Source: Brevundimonas sp.
GTDB taxonomy: Bacteria > Pseudomonadota > Alphaproteobacteria > Caulobacterales > Caulobacteraceae
Reading direction: 5' to 3'
Assembly: GCF_027484365.1 (NCBI RefSeq)
Contig: NZ_JAIXTC010000015.1
Location: 109,411 to 173,410 of the forward strand
Length of the DNA: 64,000 nt
This document shows, one piece after another, positions 42,614-52,389 of this stretch. The notes under the pieces are model-generated. The model was not told the DNA's origin and made no database searches. It saw nothing but the letters and a program-made list of their open reading frames with translations. The stretch's first letter is position 1. The number at the start of each line of letters is the position of its first letter. The translations under genes and the position numbers were made by a program.

Positions 42614-43843
42614 CTAGGCGCCGACCTCCTTCATCGACACGGCCTTGTCCGCCAGCTTCTCCCCGTCCACCGCCCGCCGCTCGCCGATCAGTTTCCTGCC
42701 CATCATGAACTCGGGCGGGGCGTTGATGGCCTCGACGGCCTGGAGCTTGTCGCCGGACAGGTGGAAGACGGCGAAGCTGGCGGTGGCGGGGTCGCCGCGG
42801 ACGACGATCCGGTCGCTGTCGAAGGGGTAGCCGGCGATCTGGAGCTTGAGGTCATACTGGTCCGACCACTGCCAGGGCGTCTCGCCGGCGGGGGCGGGGC
42901 GGCCGGTGATGGCGCTGGCCGCCTGTTTGGCCTGTTCCAGGGCATTGGGGACGCTCTCCATGCGGAACAGCCGGTCGTAGATCGGCATGGGGCGGCGGGT
43001 GACGTCGCCGATGGCGAAGATGGCGGGGTCGGAGGTGCGGGCCTCCAGATCGACCAGGATGCCGCCCTCGACCTTGAGCCCGGCCGCGACCGCCAGTGCG
43101 TCGTTGGGGATGGCGCCGACGCCGACGACGGCGCTGTCGCAGGGGATGGTGCGGCCGTCGGCCAGGGTCACGCCCGCGACGCGGGGCCCGTGGCCGACGA
43201 AGCCGGTGACGTCGGCGGCCAGTTCGAACCGGACGCCGCGATCCTCGTGGTAGGTCTGGAAGAAGGTCGAGAGGACATCACAGGCCACGCGGGCCAGAAG
43301 GCGCGGCTCGCGCTCCAGCACCACGACCTCGGCGCCCAGGGCGCGGGCGGAGGCGGCGACCTCCAGCCCGACATAGCCGCCGCCGACCACGGCCAGGGTG
43401 CGGCCCTGGCCGAGCTGGGCCTTGATCGCCTCGGCGTCTGCGGCGGTGCGCAGGACGTGGACCCCCACGAGGTCCGCGCCGGGGACGTCGAGCAGGCGGG
43501 CCCGCGCCCCGGTCGCAAGGATCAGATGGTCGTAAGCCAGGGCCGCGCCATCCGACAGGCTGACGGACCGGGCCGTCCGGTCGATGCCGGTCACCTCGAC
43601 GCCGAGCCGCAGATCGATGTCCTGTTCGGCGTAGAATTCCAGCGGGCGCAGGGCGAGCGAGTCGCCGTCCGCCTCGCCCTTCAGCCAGGCCTTGGACAGG
43701 GGCGGGCGCTGGTAGGGGATCAGCGGCTCCTCGCCGATCAGGACGACGGGTTTGTCATAGCCGTACTGGCGCAGCAGGGCGGCGGCCGTGCCCCCTGCAT
43801 GGCCTGCGCCGACGATGACGACGCCTCGATCCGGAACAGTCAT
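42614..43843 (-). CDS. FAD-dependent oxidoreductase (ferredoxin/rubredoxin reductase-like)
   Basis: VVIVGAGHAGGTAAALLRQYGYDKPVVLIGEE; YQRPPLSKAWLKGE; LAVVGGGYVGLEVAASARALGAEVVVLERE; IFAIGDVTR. Confidence 0.92.
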   Translation of the reverse strand: MTVPDRGVVIVGAGHAGGTAAALLRQYGYDKPVVLIGEEPLIPYQRPPLSKAWLKGEADGDSLALRPLEFYAEQDIDLRLGVEVTGIDRTARSVSLSDGAALAYDHLILATGARARLLDVPGADLVGVHVLRTAADAEAIKAQLGQGRTLAVVGGGYVGLEVAASARALGAEVVVLEREPRLLARVACDVLSTFFQTYHEDRGVRFELAADVTGFVGHGPRVAGVTLADGRTIPCDSAVVGVGAIPNDALAVAAGLKVEGGILVDLEARTSDPAIFAIGDVTRRPMPIYDRLFRMESVPNALEQAKQAASAITGRPAPAGETPWQWSDQYDLKLQIAGYPFDSDRIVVRGDPATASFAVFHLSGDKLQAVEAINAPPEFMMGRKLIGERRAVDGEKLADKAVSMKEVGA

Positions 43844-43852
43844 ACGGGTCCC

Positions 43853-44797
43853 TTACAGCTCATCGACCGTGCCGTCGTCGGCCTCGGCCTCACGCCGCAG
43901 CCAGGCGACGAAGGTGCGGGCCTCCTCGCGGCCGCCGTTGCGCCGGGTCAGCACGTGATAGGCCATGTCGGTCGGCAGGTAGCCGTCGGCGAAGGGGGTG
44001 ACCAGACGGCCCGAGGCCAGGTCGGCGGCGACGAAGGCGCGGGGGGCCAGGGCCACGCCCCGGCCGTTGGCCGCGTCCTCGATGGCGAAGGCGGTCTGGT
44101 CGTAACGGGAGCCGGCCGAGGCGTCGACGCCGGTCACGCCGCGCGCCTTGAGCCAGGCGGCCCAGTCGGGGCGGGGTTCCTCGACATGGCCGTCGCCGAC
44201 GTGAATCAGGGTGTGGCGGGCGAGGTCGGCGGGCTTCTGCAAGGGCAGACGGCCGGTCAGCAGGGCGGGGCTGCAGACGGGCACGACGCCCGCCTCGAAC
44301 AGCAGCTCCGAGCGCACCCCGGGATAGCCGCCGACGCCGTAGCGGACGGCCACGTCGACCCGGCCGCCGGCGACGTCGGTCAGTTGCATGTCGGCGGAGA
44401 TCCAGACCTCGATCTCCGGATGTGCGGCCGAGAAACGGACCATCCGGGGCGCCAGCCAGCGGGCGGCGAAGGAAGGCGGCACGCTGACGGCCAACGACCG
44501 TCTGCCGACCGGGCCGTAGACGATGTCGGCGGCGCGTTTCAGCTGTTCGAAGGCCTCGCGCAGCACGGGCTGGAGCCGGGCACCCAGCTCGGTCAGGGCC
44601 ACCGCTCCGCCGTCGCGACGGAACAGGGGGCCGCCGGCGTGATCCTCAAGCACCTTGATCTGCTGGCTGACGGCGCCCGGGGTGACGCCGAGTTCGCGGG
44701 CGGCGAGCGAGATGCTGAGCCGGCGCCCCGCCGCCTCGAAGGCCTTCAGCGAATTCAGGGGCGGGAGGCGGCGTCCGTTGTCTTCGGCCTCGCTCAT
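43853..44797 (-). CDS. LysR family transcriptional regulator (GcvA-like)
   Basis: PPLNSLKAFEAAGRRLSISLAARELGVTPGAVSQQIKVLEDHAGGPLFRR; start overlaps cysK stop as ATGA. Confidence 0.92.
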   Translation of the reverse strand: MSEAEDNGRRLPPLNSLKAFEAAGRRLSISLAARELGVTPGAVSQQIKVLEDHAGGPLFRRDGGAVALTELGARLQPVLREAFEQLKRAADIVYGPVGRRSLAVSVPPSFAARWLAPRMVRFSAAHPEIEVWISADMQLTDVAGGRVDVAVRYGVGGYPGVRSELLFEAGVVPVCSPALLTGRLPLQKPADLARHTLIHVGDGHVEEPRPDWAAWLKARGVTGVDASAGSRYDQTAFAIEDAANGRGVALAPRAFVAADLASGRLVTPFADGYLPTDMAYHVLTRRNGGREEARTFVAWLRREAEADDGTVDEL

Positions 44798-45801
44798 ACG
44801 GCCTCCAGCCAGGCCGGGACGTCGAAGCCCTTCGATCGCAGGAAGACGGGGTTGTAGATCTTGCCGGCGTAGCGCTGGCCGGGGTCGCACAGGATGGTCG
44901 CGATGGTGTGACCGGGGCCCAGTTCACGGGCCAGGCGGACGGCGCCGGCGACGTTCACGCCGCTGGACGGGCCGAGGGTCAGGCCTTCGTGCTTCGCCAG
45001 GTCGAAGATGATCGACAGGGCCTCGGCGTCCTCGATACGGAACGAGTGGTCGACCGTGACGCCTTCAAGGTTCCCCGTGATGCGGTTGACGCCGATGCCC
45101 TCCGTCACGGACGAGCCCTCGGCCTTCAGCTCGCCGTCGGTGAACCAGGCGTGCAGGGCGGCGCCCGGCGGATCGGCGAGGGCGATGCGCACGGCGGGGC
45201 TCTTCGAGCGCAGGAAGGCGGACGTTCCGGCCAGGGTGCCTCCGGTGCCGGCGGCGCAGACGAAGCCGTCGACGCGGCCGTCCGTCTGATCCCAGATCTC
45301 CGGGCCCGTGGTCTCGAAATGGGCGCGGCGGTTGGCGGCGTTGTCGAACTGGTCGGCATAGAAGGCCCCGTTCGGTTCGCTCTCGTTCAGCTCGGCGGCG
45401 AGGCGGCGCGAGAAATGGACGAAATGGTTGGGGCTGGAGAAGGGGGCGGGATCGACCTCGACCAGGCGTGCGCCGTGCAGACGGACGGCCAGCTTCTTCT
45501 CTTCGGTCTGGCTGCGCGGCATGACGATGACGACCGGATGGCCCAGGGCAGCGCCGACGAGGGCCAGGCCGATGCCGGTGTTGCCGGCCGTTCCCTCCAC
45601 GATCGTGCCGCCGGGCCGCAGGGCCCCGGAGGCCCTGGCGTCGAGGATGAGACCGCGCGCGGTGCGGTCCTTCACCGACCCGCCCGGATTGAGAAACTCT
45701 GCCTTGCCGAGGATCTCGCAGCCGGTCGCCTCTGACGCGGCGCGCAGGCGGATCATCGGCGTGGAGCCGATCAGGGACAGGGCATCGGACGCGATCGGCA
45801 C
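44794..45801 (-). CDS. cysK: Cysteine synthase family protein
   Basis: LIGSTPMIRL; KAEFLNPGGSVKDRTA (PLP lysine); EGTAGNTGIGLALV; GLTLGPSSGVNVAGAV. Confidence 0.92.
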   Translation of the reverse strand: MPIASDALSLIGSTPMIRLRAASEATGCEILGKAEFLNPGGSVKDRTARGLILDARASGALRPGGTIVEGTAGNTGIGLALVGAALGHPVVIVMPRSQTEEKKLAVRLHGARLVEVDPAPFSSPNHFVHFSRRLAAELNESEPNGAFYADQFDNAANRRAHFETTGPEIWDQTDGRVDGFVCAAGTGGTLAGTSAFLRSKSPAVRIALADPPGAALHAWFTDGELKAEGSSVTEGIGVNRITGNLEGVTVDHSFRIEDAEALSIIFDLAKHEGLTLGPSSGVNVAGAVRLARELGPGHTIATILCDPGQRYAGKIYNPVFLRSKGFDVPAWLEAV

Positions 45802-45938
45802 GGGCAGGCGACTCCAGCAAGGCTGCCGCGCTTTTAGAAACTCTTTTGCCGCACGGGAAGGGAGGTCTGGCGAGGTGACCCGGCCGCCTCCCGCCGCTAT
45901 CGTCCGGCTCTGATCGTTTTCAGGGCTGGGAGTTTTCG

Positions 45939-48392
45939 ATGAAGCTGCGACTGATGCGCCATGTGGCGCCGGCTGTGCTGATGCTGTTCGCCACGCCGGT
46001 TCTGGCCCAGACGCCGGGGGCGCTGACCTATCAGCAACCGCCCGCGCCGATCGCCGACATCCTCGACGCCCGCCCGACGCCGGGGGCCAGCGTCAGTCCC
46101 GACCAGAAGACCCTGGTTCTGTACCAGCGGTCCAACCTGCCGACGATCGCTGAACTGGCCTAGCCGATGCTCCGCCTCGCCGGTTACCGTATCAATCCGC
46201 GCAACAACGGCCCGGCCAACAGCCGCATCTCCTGGGTCACGGGCCTGAGCTTCCAGTCGGTCGAGGGCGGGGCCGCACGGCCGGTCGCCCTGCCGGAAGG
46301 ATCGCGGTTCACGGGTGCGACCTGGTCGCCGGACGGCCAGTCAGTGGCCTTCCTGATGGACCGGCCCGAGGGGATGGCCCTGTGGGTCGCTGATGTCGCG
46401 ACCGCCACGGCGCGCGAGATTTTCGGCGCGCGGGTCAATGCCGCGACCGGCGCCGGCATGAGCTGGCTGCCCGACAGTTCCGGCCTTCTGGTCCGGGCCG
46501 TGCCTGAAGGGCGAGGCGCAGCGCCGGACGTCACGGCCGCACCGGCCGGTCCCACCGTCGCCGAGAGCGGCGGGCGGGCCGCAGCGGTCCGGACCTATCA
46601 GGACCTGTTGAGAGGGCCGGGCGACGAAGCCCTGTTCGCCCACTATTTCACCTCCCAGCTGATGGTGGTTCCGCTGGCCGGAGAGGCTCGCGAAGTCGGC
46701 GGCGGGACCGGTGTCGTGCTCAACGCCTCGGTGTCGCCGGACGGGCGTTATCTGCTGCAGACACGCGTGAAGAGGCCCTACTCCTATGTCGTTCCGGCGG
46801 GCCTGTTCCCCGGAACGGTCGAGGTGACGGACTGGGAAGGCCGTGTCGTGCACAGCGTCGCCGAACTGCCTCTGCGCGACAACATCCCCCCGCCCTTCGA
46901 CGCGGTCGAGACGGGTCCGCGCCAGGCCCAGTGGCGCGCCGACACGCCATCGACCCTGGTCTGGGTCGAGGCCCAGGACGGCGGCGATCCCCGCACGGCC
47001 GCGACGGTGCGCGATCGGGTCTTGATGCTGGACGCGCCCTTCAACGGCGAGCCGACGACCCTGATCGACCTGCCGGAACGCTATGCGGGCGTGACCTGGG
47101 GACGGACGGATGTGGCCGTCGTGAACACCCAGTGGTTCAACACCCGCCACGAGACCCGCTCCGTGGTCGATCCTTCGAACCCCGGGACCGGTCGGGTCAT
47201 CGTCGATCGCAACTATCAGGACCGCTACAACGACCCGGGCACGATCGCGACGGAGGCCAACGCCGCCGGCCGACAGGTGATCGCCTTCACCCCGGACGGC
47301 ACGCGCGTCTTCGTCGAGGGCGACGGCGCGACACGCGAGGGGGAGTATCCCTTCCTCGGCACGCTGGATCTGGCCACCGGCCAGACGGAACGCCTCTGGC
47401 AGTCGGCCAGCGGTGAATACGAGAGCGTCATCGGCCTGCTGGACGAGGATGGCCGTCGTCTGGTCACCGTGCGTGAGAGCCGGACCGAGCCGGCCAACCT
47501 GCGAATCCGTGATCTGGACGGCGGTGTGACGCCGCTGACCAACTTCCCCGACCCGGCGCCGCAGCTGGCCGGAGTGACTCAGCAGCTGATCACCTACACC
47601 CGCGACGACGGGGTGCAGCTGTCGGGGACGCTGTATCTCCCGGCCGGCTACGACAAGGATCGCGACGGCCCCCTGCCGCTCCTGATGTGGGCCTATCCGG
47701 CGGAGTTCACCGATGCGGCGGTGGCCGGTCAGGTCGTGGACACGGCCAACCGCTTCGTGCGGCCGGGCGGATCGAGCCACCTGTTCCTGCTGACCCAGGG
47801 CTACGCCATTCTGGACAACCCCTCGATGCCGATCGTGGGGGCCGGCGGGGCCGAGCCGAACGACACCTATATCGAACAGCTGAGCGCCTCGGCGAAGGCG
47901 GCGGTGGATGCGGTGGTGGGGATGGGGGTGGCCGAGCGCGGGCGGATCGCGGTCGGGGGGCATAGCTACGGTGCCTTCATGACCGCGAACCTTCTGGCCC
48001 ACACAGACCTGTTCGCCACCGGCATCGCCCGGTCGGGCGCCTACAACCGGACCCTGACGCCGTTCGGATTCCAGGCCGAGCAGCGGACCTACTGGCAGGC
48101 GCCGGAGACCTATAACGAGATGTCGCCCTTCGCCTATGCCGACAAGGTCAATGAGCCGATCCTGCTGATCCACGGCGAGGCGGACGACAACCAGGGCACC
48201 TTCCCGATCCAGTCGGAGCGCTTCTATGCCGCGCTCAAGGGCAATGGGGCGACGGTTCGCTACGTGGTTCTGCCGCTGGAGGCGCACGGCTATCGGGCGC
48301 GGGAATCGGTCGGTCACACCCTGTGGGAGATGACCCGCTGGCTGGACCAGACGATCAAGACCCCGGCGGCTCCGGCGGCCGGTTCGAACTAG
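45939..48392 (+). pseudogene. S9 family (prolyl oligopeptidase-like) secreted peptidase interrupted by an in-frame TAG
   Basis: 45939-46163 (signal peptide MKLRLMRHVAPAVLMLFATPVLAQ) and 46167-48392 are in the same frame, separated only by TAG 46161-46163 and CCG; catalytic GGHSYGAFMTANLL and HGEADDNQGTFPIQSERFYAAL are intact. Confidence 0.82.
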
Positions 48393-50221
48393 CGGCGGAG
48401 GCGGGCTCGCAGCGACGCGACGAGCCCGCCGACGTCCCGGTTTCGTTCGAACCACCACAGGCCTGAGAGGGCCACAAGCAGACTGACATACCAAAGGACC
48501 GGCGAACCCGGCGCATGGGATGTCGAGGCCGGCGCGGCGCGGGTCGGGGCCGTCCCCGCCAGCGCAAGGGTCGCAGAACGGTCGGCGGCCATGACCAGCG
48601 ACGGCGCTGCGTCGGCGGGCTGGACATAGAAGGGCGTCTGGCGGTTCTCGCCGTCGCGGATGACCTGCCAGCCCGGCTGTTCCGGCCAGAAGGCGGCGCA
48701 GGCGCGGTCCCCGGCCGCCGGATCGACGCGCAGGGTGTGGGCGCGGCCGTCCTGACCCAGGACGGTCGCCTGACCGTTCAGACGGCACAGGGCGATCCGG
48801 GTGCCGACGCGGGCGATGCCGTCGATCTCGGCGCGACTGTCATCGCCGGCCCGCCCGATCTCGGAGAACAGCGCGCTCCACATCTCGCCGTAGCGATCCG
48901 GACGGCCGGTCAGAACCAGGGCGTAGCTGTCGGTCACGGTCCAGATCCCGACCCGGCCGCGACCCCTGCCATGCCAGCTGGCCAGGGTGACGCCGTCCGC
49001 GTCGCGCAACAGGGTGACGGCGTCCGATCCGTCGACGGTCAGGTTCCTGCGGGCCAGTTCGGGCAGGGCCTCGGTGTCCTCCACGGCGGGTCCGGCGCCG
49101 GATTCGGTCTCCGGTGCGGCCTCATCGGTGGGCGGATCGAGCCGAAGCGGCAGGGCCTCCTCGCCGCCGCTGAGGCTCAGGCCCAGTCCGGCCCAGTCGC
49201 GCCGCGTCGCCGCCGAAAGTGGTCCCGTGGGACGCAACAGCAGGCCCATGCCGTTGTTGACCGCCGCCGTCAGAGCCGCTCGCGGACCGCCGCCGAGGGC
49301 GTCCCAGCGACGATCGTCGAGCACGACGAGGTCGAGCGCGTCGAGGGTTGCGGCGTTGAGCGGCACAGGGGGATCGCCGAGCTGGATCCCGCCGCCGATG
49401 TCGATGTTCAGGGCCAGGTCGATGCCGGAGTCCTCGGCCCAGCGCTTCAGGTATTTGGTCTCGGCGGTCGGGGCCCCGGCGAGGACCAGGACCCGGGGCG
49501 GGGTCCGGGCGATGGTCTCGACCGGGACGGCGATCCGTTCGACGACGGCGCCGGCGGCGTCGCGGAGCCGGAGGTCGAACAGGGCGAGGCCCGGCGTGCG
49601 GACGGCGGCCATCAGGGCGAACCGCTCTCCGGCGACGACCCGGGCCGTGTCGACGACCTCACCGGCCGGATCGACCAGTTCGACCGTCCCGGCCGCAAGG
49701 GTCCCGACCTGTCCGCCGACGACGAAGGTCGCGCCGGGTGCCGTGGGATCCGGCAGGGCGAGGTCGGTCAGCCCCCTCGGCAGGGGTGGGGCCGTGAAGG
49801 CCACGGGGACGGGCAGGGGCGACTGGTCGCGCGGCGTCAGGCCCTGACCTAGGACCCGGATACGGGCGGGCGTGGGATAGCGGCGCAGGGCTGTCGCCAG
49901 ATCGGGGACGCGGGTCGCCCCGGCGACGGGGCCGGATTCGGGCAGGGCGATGAGGATGTCGCCGGGCGCGGTCGGGACGGTCGCGGGCGATCCGGCGGTG
50001 GCGACGATCAGGGCACCCGTGCGGATGACGGAGGGGGGCGGGTTGAGGGCCAGCCACAGCGAGAGGCCCGCCACCACCTGCAGGCCCATCAGGGTGGCGA
50101 CGCGCCAGCGGGGAGCCTGGACCTCAGCCTTTCTGTGCCACAGGATCAGGCGAACGATGCCGAGGATCACGGCGCCGCCGATCACCAGCGCGGTCCAGAA
50201 ATCGGGGCTGGAGAGACTCAT
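48389..50221 (-). CDS. Membrane protein with GATase-1-like domain, member of the MoxR/BatA cluster
   Basis: From MSLSSPDFWTALVIGGAVILGIVRLILWHRKAE at 50221; RVLVLAGAPTAETKYLKRWAEDSGID; C-terminal TM VLWYVSLLVALSGLWWFERNRD. Confidence 0.75.
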   Translation of the reverse strand: MSLSSPDFWTALVIGGAVILGIVRLILWHRKAEVQAPRWRVATLMGLQVVAGLSLWLALNPPPSVIRTGALIVATAGSPATVPTAPGDILIALPESGPVAGATRVPDLATALRRYPTPARIRVLGQGLTPRDQSPLPVPVAFTAPPLPRGLTDLALPDPTAPGATFVVGGQVGTLAAGTVELVDPAGEVVDTARVVAGERFALMAAVRTPGLALFDLRLRDAAGAVVERIAVPVETIARTPPRVLVLAGAPTAETKYLKRWAEDSGIDLALNIDIGGGIQLGDPPVPLNAATLDALDLVVLDDRRWDALGGGPRAALTAAVNNGMGLLLRPTGPLSAATRRDWAGLGLSLSGGEEALPLRLDPPTDEAAPETESGAGPAVEDTEALPELARRNLTVDGSDAVTLLRDADGVTLASWHGRGRGRVGIWTVTDSYALVLTGRPDRYGEMWSALFSEIGRAGDDSRAEIDGIARVGTRIALCRLNGQATVLGQDGRAHTLRVDPAAGDRACAAFWPEQPGWQVIRDGENRQTPFYVQPADAAPSLVMAADRSATLALAGTAPTRAAPASTSHAPGSPVLWYVSLLVALSGLWWFERNRDVGGLVASLRARLRR

Positions 50222-52389
50222 CGCAGGGCGTCCAGATAGCGCTGGCCGCGCGCGCCCGGGGCCTCGCGACGGCCCGGGGAGGGGGCCGGCCGCTGGAGGG
50301 CGGTCCACAGGAGGGCGCGCAGGCGACGGCGGCAGTCGAGACAGGCGGGCTCGTTGCGGACCGTGTCGATCGCCGCTCTCAGCGCCAGAGGATCGGCCAG
50401 ACGGCCGCCGTTCTCGCGCGTCCAGCGGTCGAGCGCGCCGAGGGCCAGCGGCGCAGAGGTCGAGCCCGGCCTTTCCTCCAGCGCGCGCCAGGCGTCGGCG
50501 GCGACGGCATCGGCGGGATTGCGTTCGGGCGGGTCGGCCGTCTCCGCGACGATGTTCTCGCGTTCGCCGGTCAGGCGGCGGGCGAAGTCGACGGGTGGAA
50601 TGTCGGAGCCGACCCGCGGGAGGAAGATGCGGGTCGCGCGCTGCGCCTCCTTGAGCAGCTCCAGCGCCTCGTTGGCATGGGGCAGGGCGGCTTCCGGCCG
50701 GCCCTGACGCAGTTCGCGCTCCGAGGCCCACATGGCGTCGAGCGCGCGGGCGAGGGCCGATCGGGTGCGCGGCTCGAACAGGGTGGCGACGTCGCGGTCG
50801 TCATGGGCATGGCCGAACTCGTGCAGCACATCGACCTCGCCACCGATCCCTCCGGTGGCCGGTTCGTCCGCGTGGTCCTCGCCCTCGTGGTCGGCGTGAT
50901 CGTCATGGGCGGCGGGGCGGGCGGGAGCCGGGTCGTCGGCGGTCGGAAGGAGAGGCGCGGCCGGTGCGTCTGCGGTGGGCAGGATGATGCCGCCGCCCGA
51001 ACCCCCGCCCTCGGCCTCCTCGCCCATGAACTGGCCGTAGCGCAGACGGAGCGCCGCCTGCTCCTCGCCGATGTCGTTGGACGCGTCGAGGAAGGGATCG
51101 CCCGTCAGGGTGCGTCGGCGCGCGATAAGGGCCTCGGCATTGATGATGATCTGGCGCTGGCTGGCGAAATAGGCGGGCATGATGCGCATGGCCATGCCGT
51201 CCAGACCTTCGGCCATGGCCAGGTTGGCGGGCCAGCGAAGAATGACGCTGGGGCCCTCGACCTCGTGGCGCTCCGGCGCGCGATTGTCGGTGACGACCAG
51301 CTGCACGATCAGATCGCTGCCGGCTTCCATCCCCTCGCGGGCGAGGTCGAGGGTGGTCGAGAAGCGCCGCTGTTTCGCCACCCCCTGGCCGCGCAGGGGC
51401 ATGGACCGCTGTTCGAAGGTGATGTTCTCGCCGTCGCCCCGGGTGACGGTGATACGCAGGGTGGCGGTTTCGATGACGCCGTAGTCGTCGCTGGCCTCGA
51501 ACACCGGCGTCCAGGTGCGCTGGCCGGGGGTCATCTGGACCAGCTGGCTCTGGGGATCGACGAGCCGGACGACAGGCTCGGCGTCGGCCACGGCGTCGAG
51601 GCGATTGAGGCGCTGCATCGGCAGGCCGGCGGCCTCGATCCGGTAGAGCAGGGGCCGGTCGACAATGCGGGTTCCGGTCCAGCGCTGGCCGTCGCGGATC
51701 AGGGAGACCGGCGTGCTTTCGGGGAAGGCGAGCCCGGCCGAGGACGGCTGGGGGGCGAAGTCGATCAGCCATTCCACGCGTGATCCCTCGGGCATCCGGG
51801 CGTCGAGCGCGGTCTGCTCGCGGACCGGCAGGCCGGTGTAGGCGGGCGGAATGATGCGCAGCCGGGCACCGGTCAGGACGGGAGCCGGGGCAGAGCCTGC
51901 TGAACGGGCGGGGGCAGCGGCCGTCGTCCCGGCGCCGGTCCCGGCAGGCCAGAGCAGGACGGCGGCGATCAGGATGACGGCGACGCCCCAGGCGATCAGG
52001 ATCGGGCGTTTCGACCAGTCGGGGCGGAGGTCAACGGCGGCGGCCTCGTGAACCCGGCCTTCGATGCGATCACGCTGGAGGGCGGCGAGGCCGGCGAGGG
52101 CGGCCCGGTCGCGGAACAGCAGGGTGGTGCTGTCCTCGAAGCGGGGGATGCGGGCGTCGAGTTCTCCGATGAGCCAGCGCCGATCGAAACGCCGCGAGCG
52201 CCAGATCCCGACGGCGGCGAGAACGGCGAGTCCGATGACGGTGGCGATGACGGTGCCTGTCATCCCGAACAGTCGCCAGCCCAGGACTGCGGCGACGAGG
52301 ACGGCGGGCAGGCCGAGCGCGACCGTATCGAGGCCGGCACGCGTGCGGGCCGCGCTCTGGTGGCTCAGCAGGACGGGGACGGCGGTCAT
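50218..52389 (-). CDS. DUF4175 domain-containing membrane protein
   Basis: From MTAVPVLLSHQSAARTRAGLDTVALGLPAVLVAAVLGWRLFG; two N-terminal TMs; DYGVIETATLRITVTRGDG; overlaps both neighbours by 4 nt. Confidence 0.75.
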   Translation of the reverse strand: MTAVPVLLSHQSAARTRAGLDTVALGLPAVLVAAVLGWRLFGMTGTVIATVIGLAVLAAVGIWRSRRFDRRWLIGELDARIPRFEDSTTLLFRDRAALAGLAALQRDRIEGRVHEAAAVDLRPDWSKRPILIAWGVAVILIAAVLLWPAGTGAGTTAAAPARSAGSAPAPVLTGARLRIIPPAYTGLPVREQTALDARMPEGSRVEWLIDFAPQPSSAGLAFPESTPVSLIRDGQRWTGTRIVDRPLLYRIEAAGLPMQRLNRLDAVADAEPVVRLVDPQSQLVQMTPGQRTWTPVFEASDDYGVIETATLRITVTRGDGENITFEQRSMPLRGQGVAKQRRFSTTLDLAREGMEAGSDLIVQLVVTDNRAPERHEVEGPSVILRWPANLAMAEGLDGMAMRIMPAYFASQRQIIINAEALIARRRTLTGDPFLDASNDIGEEQAALRLRYGQFMGEEAEGGGSGGGIILPTADAPAAPLLPTADDPAPARPAAHDDHADHEGEDHADEPATGGIGGEVDVLHEFGHAHDDRDVATLFEPRTRSALARALDAMWASERELRQGRPEAALPHANEALELLKEAQRATRIFLPRVGSDIPPVDFARRLTGERENIVAETADPPERNPADAVAADAWRALEERPGSTSAPLALGALDRWTRENGGRLADPLALRAAIDTVRNEPACLDCRRRLRALLWTALQRPAPSPGRREAPGARGQRYLDALR

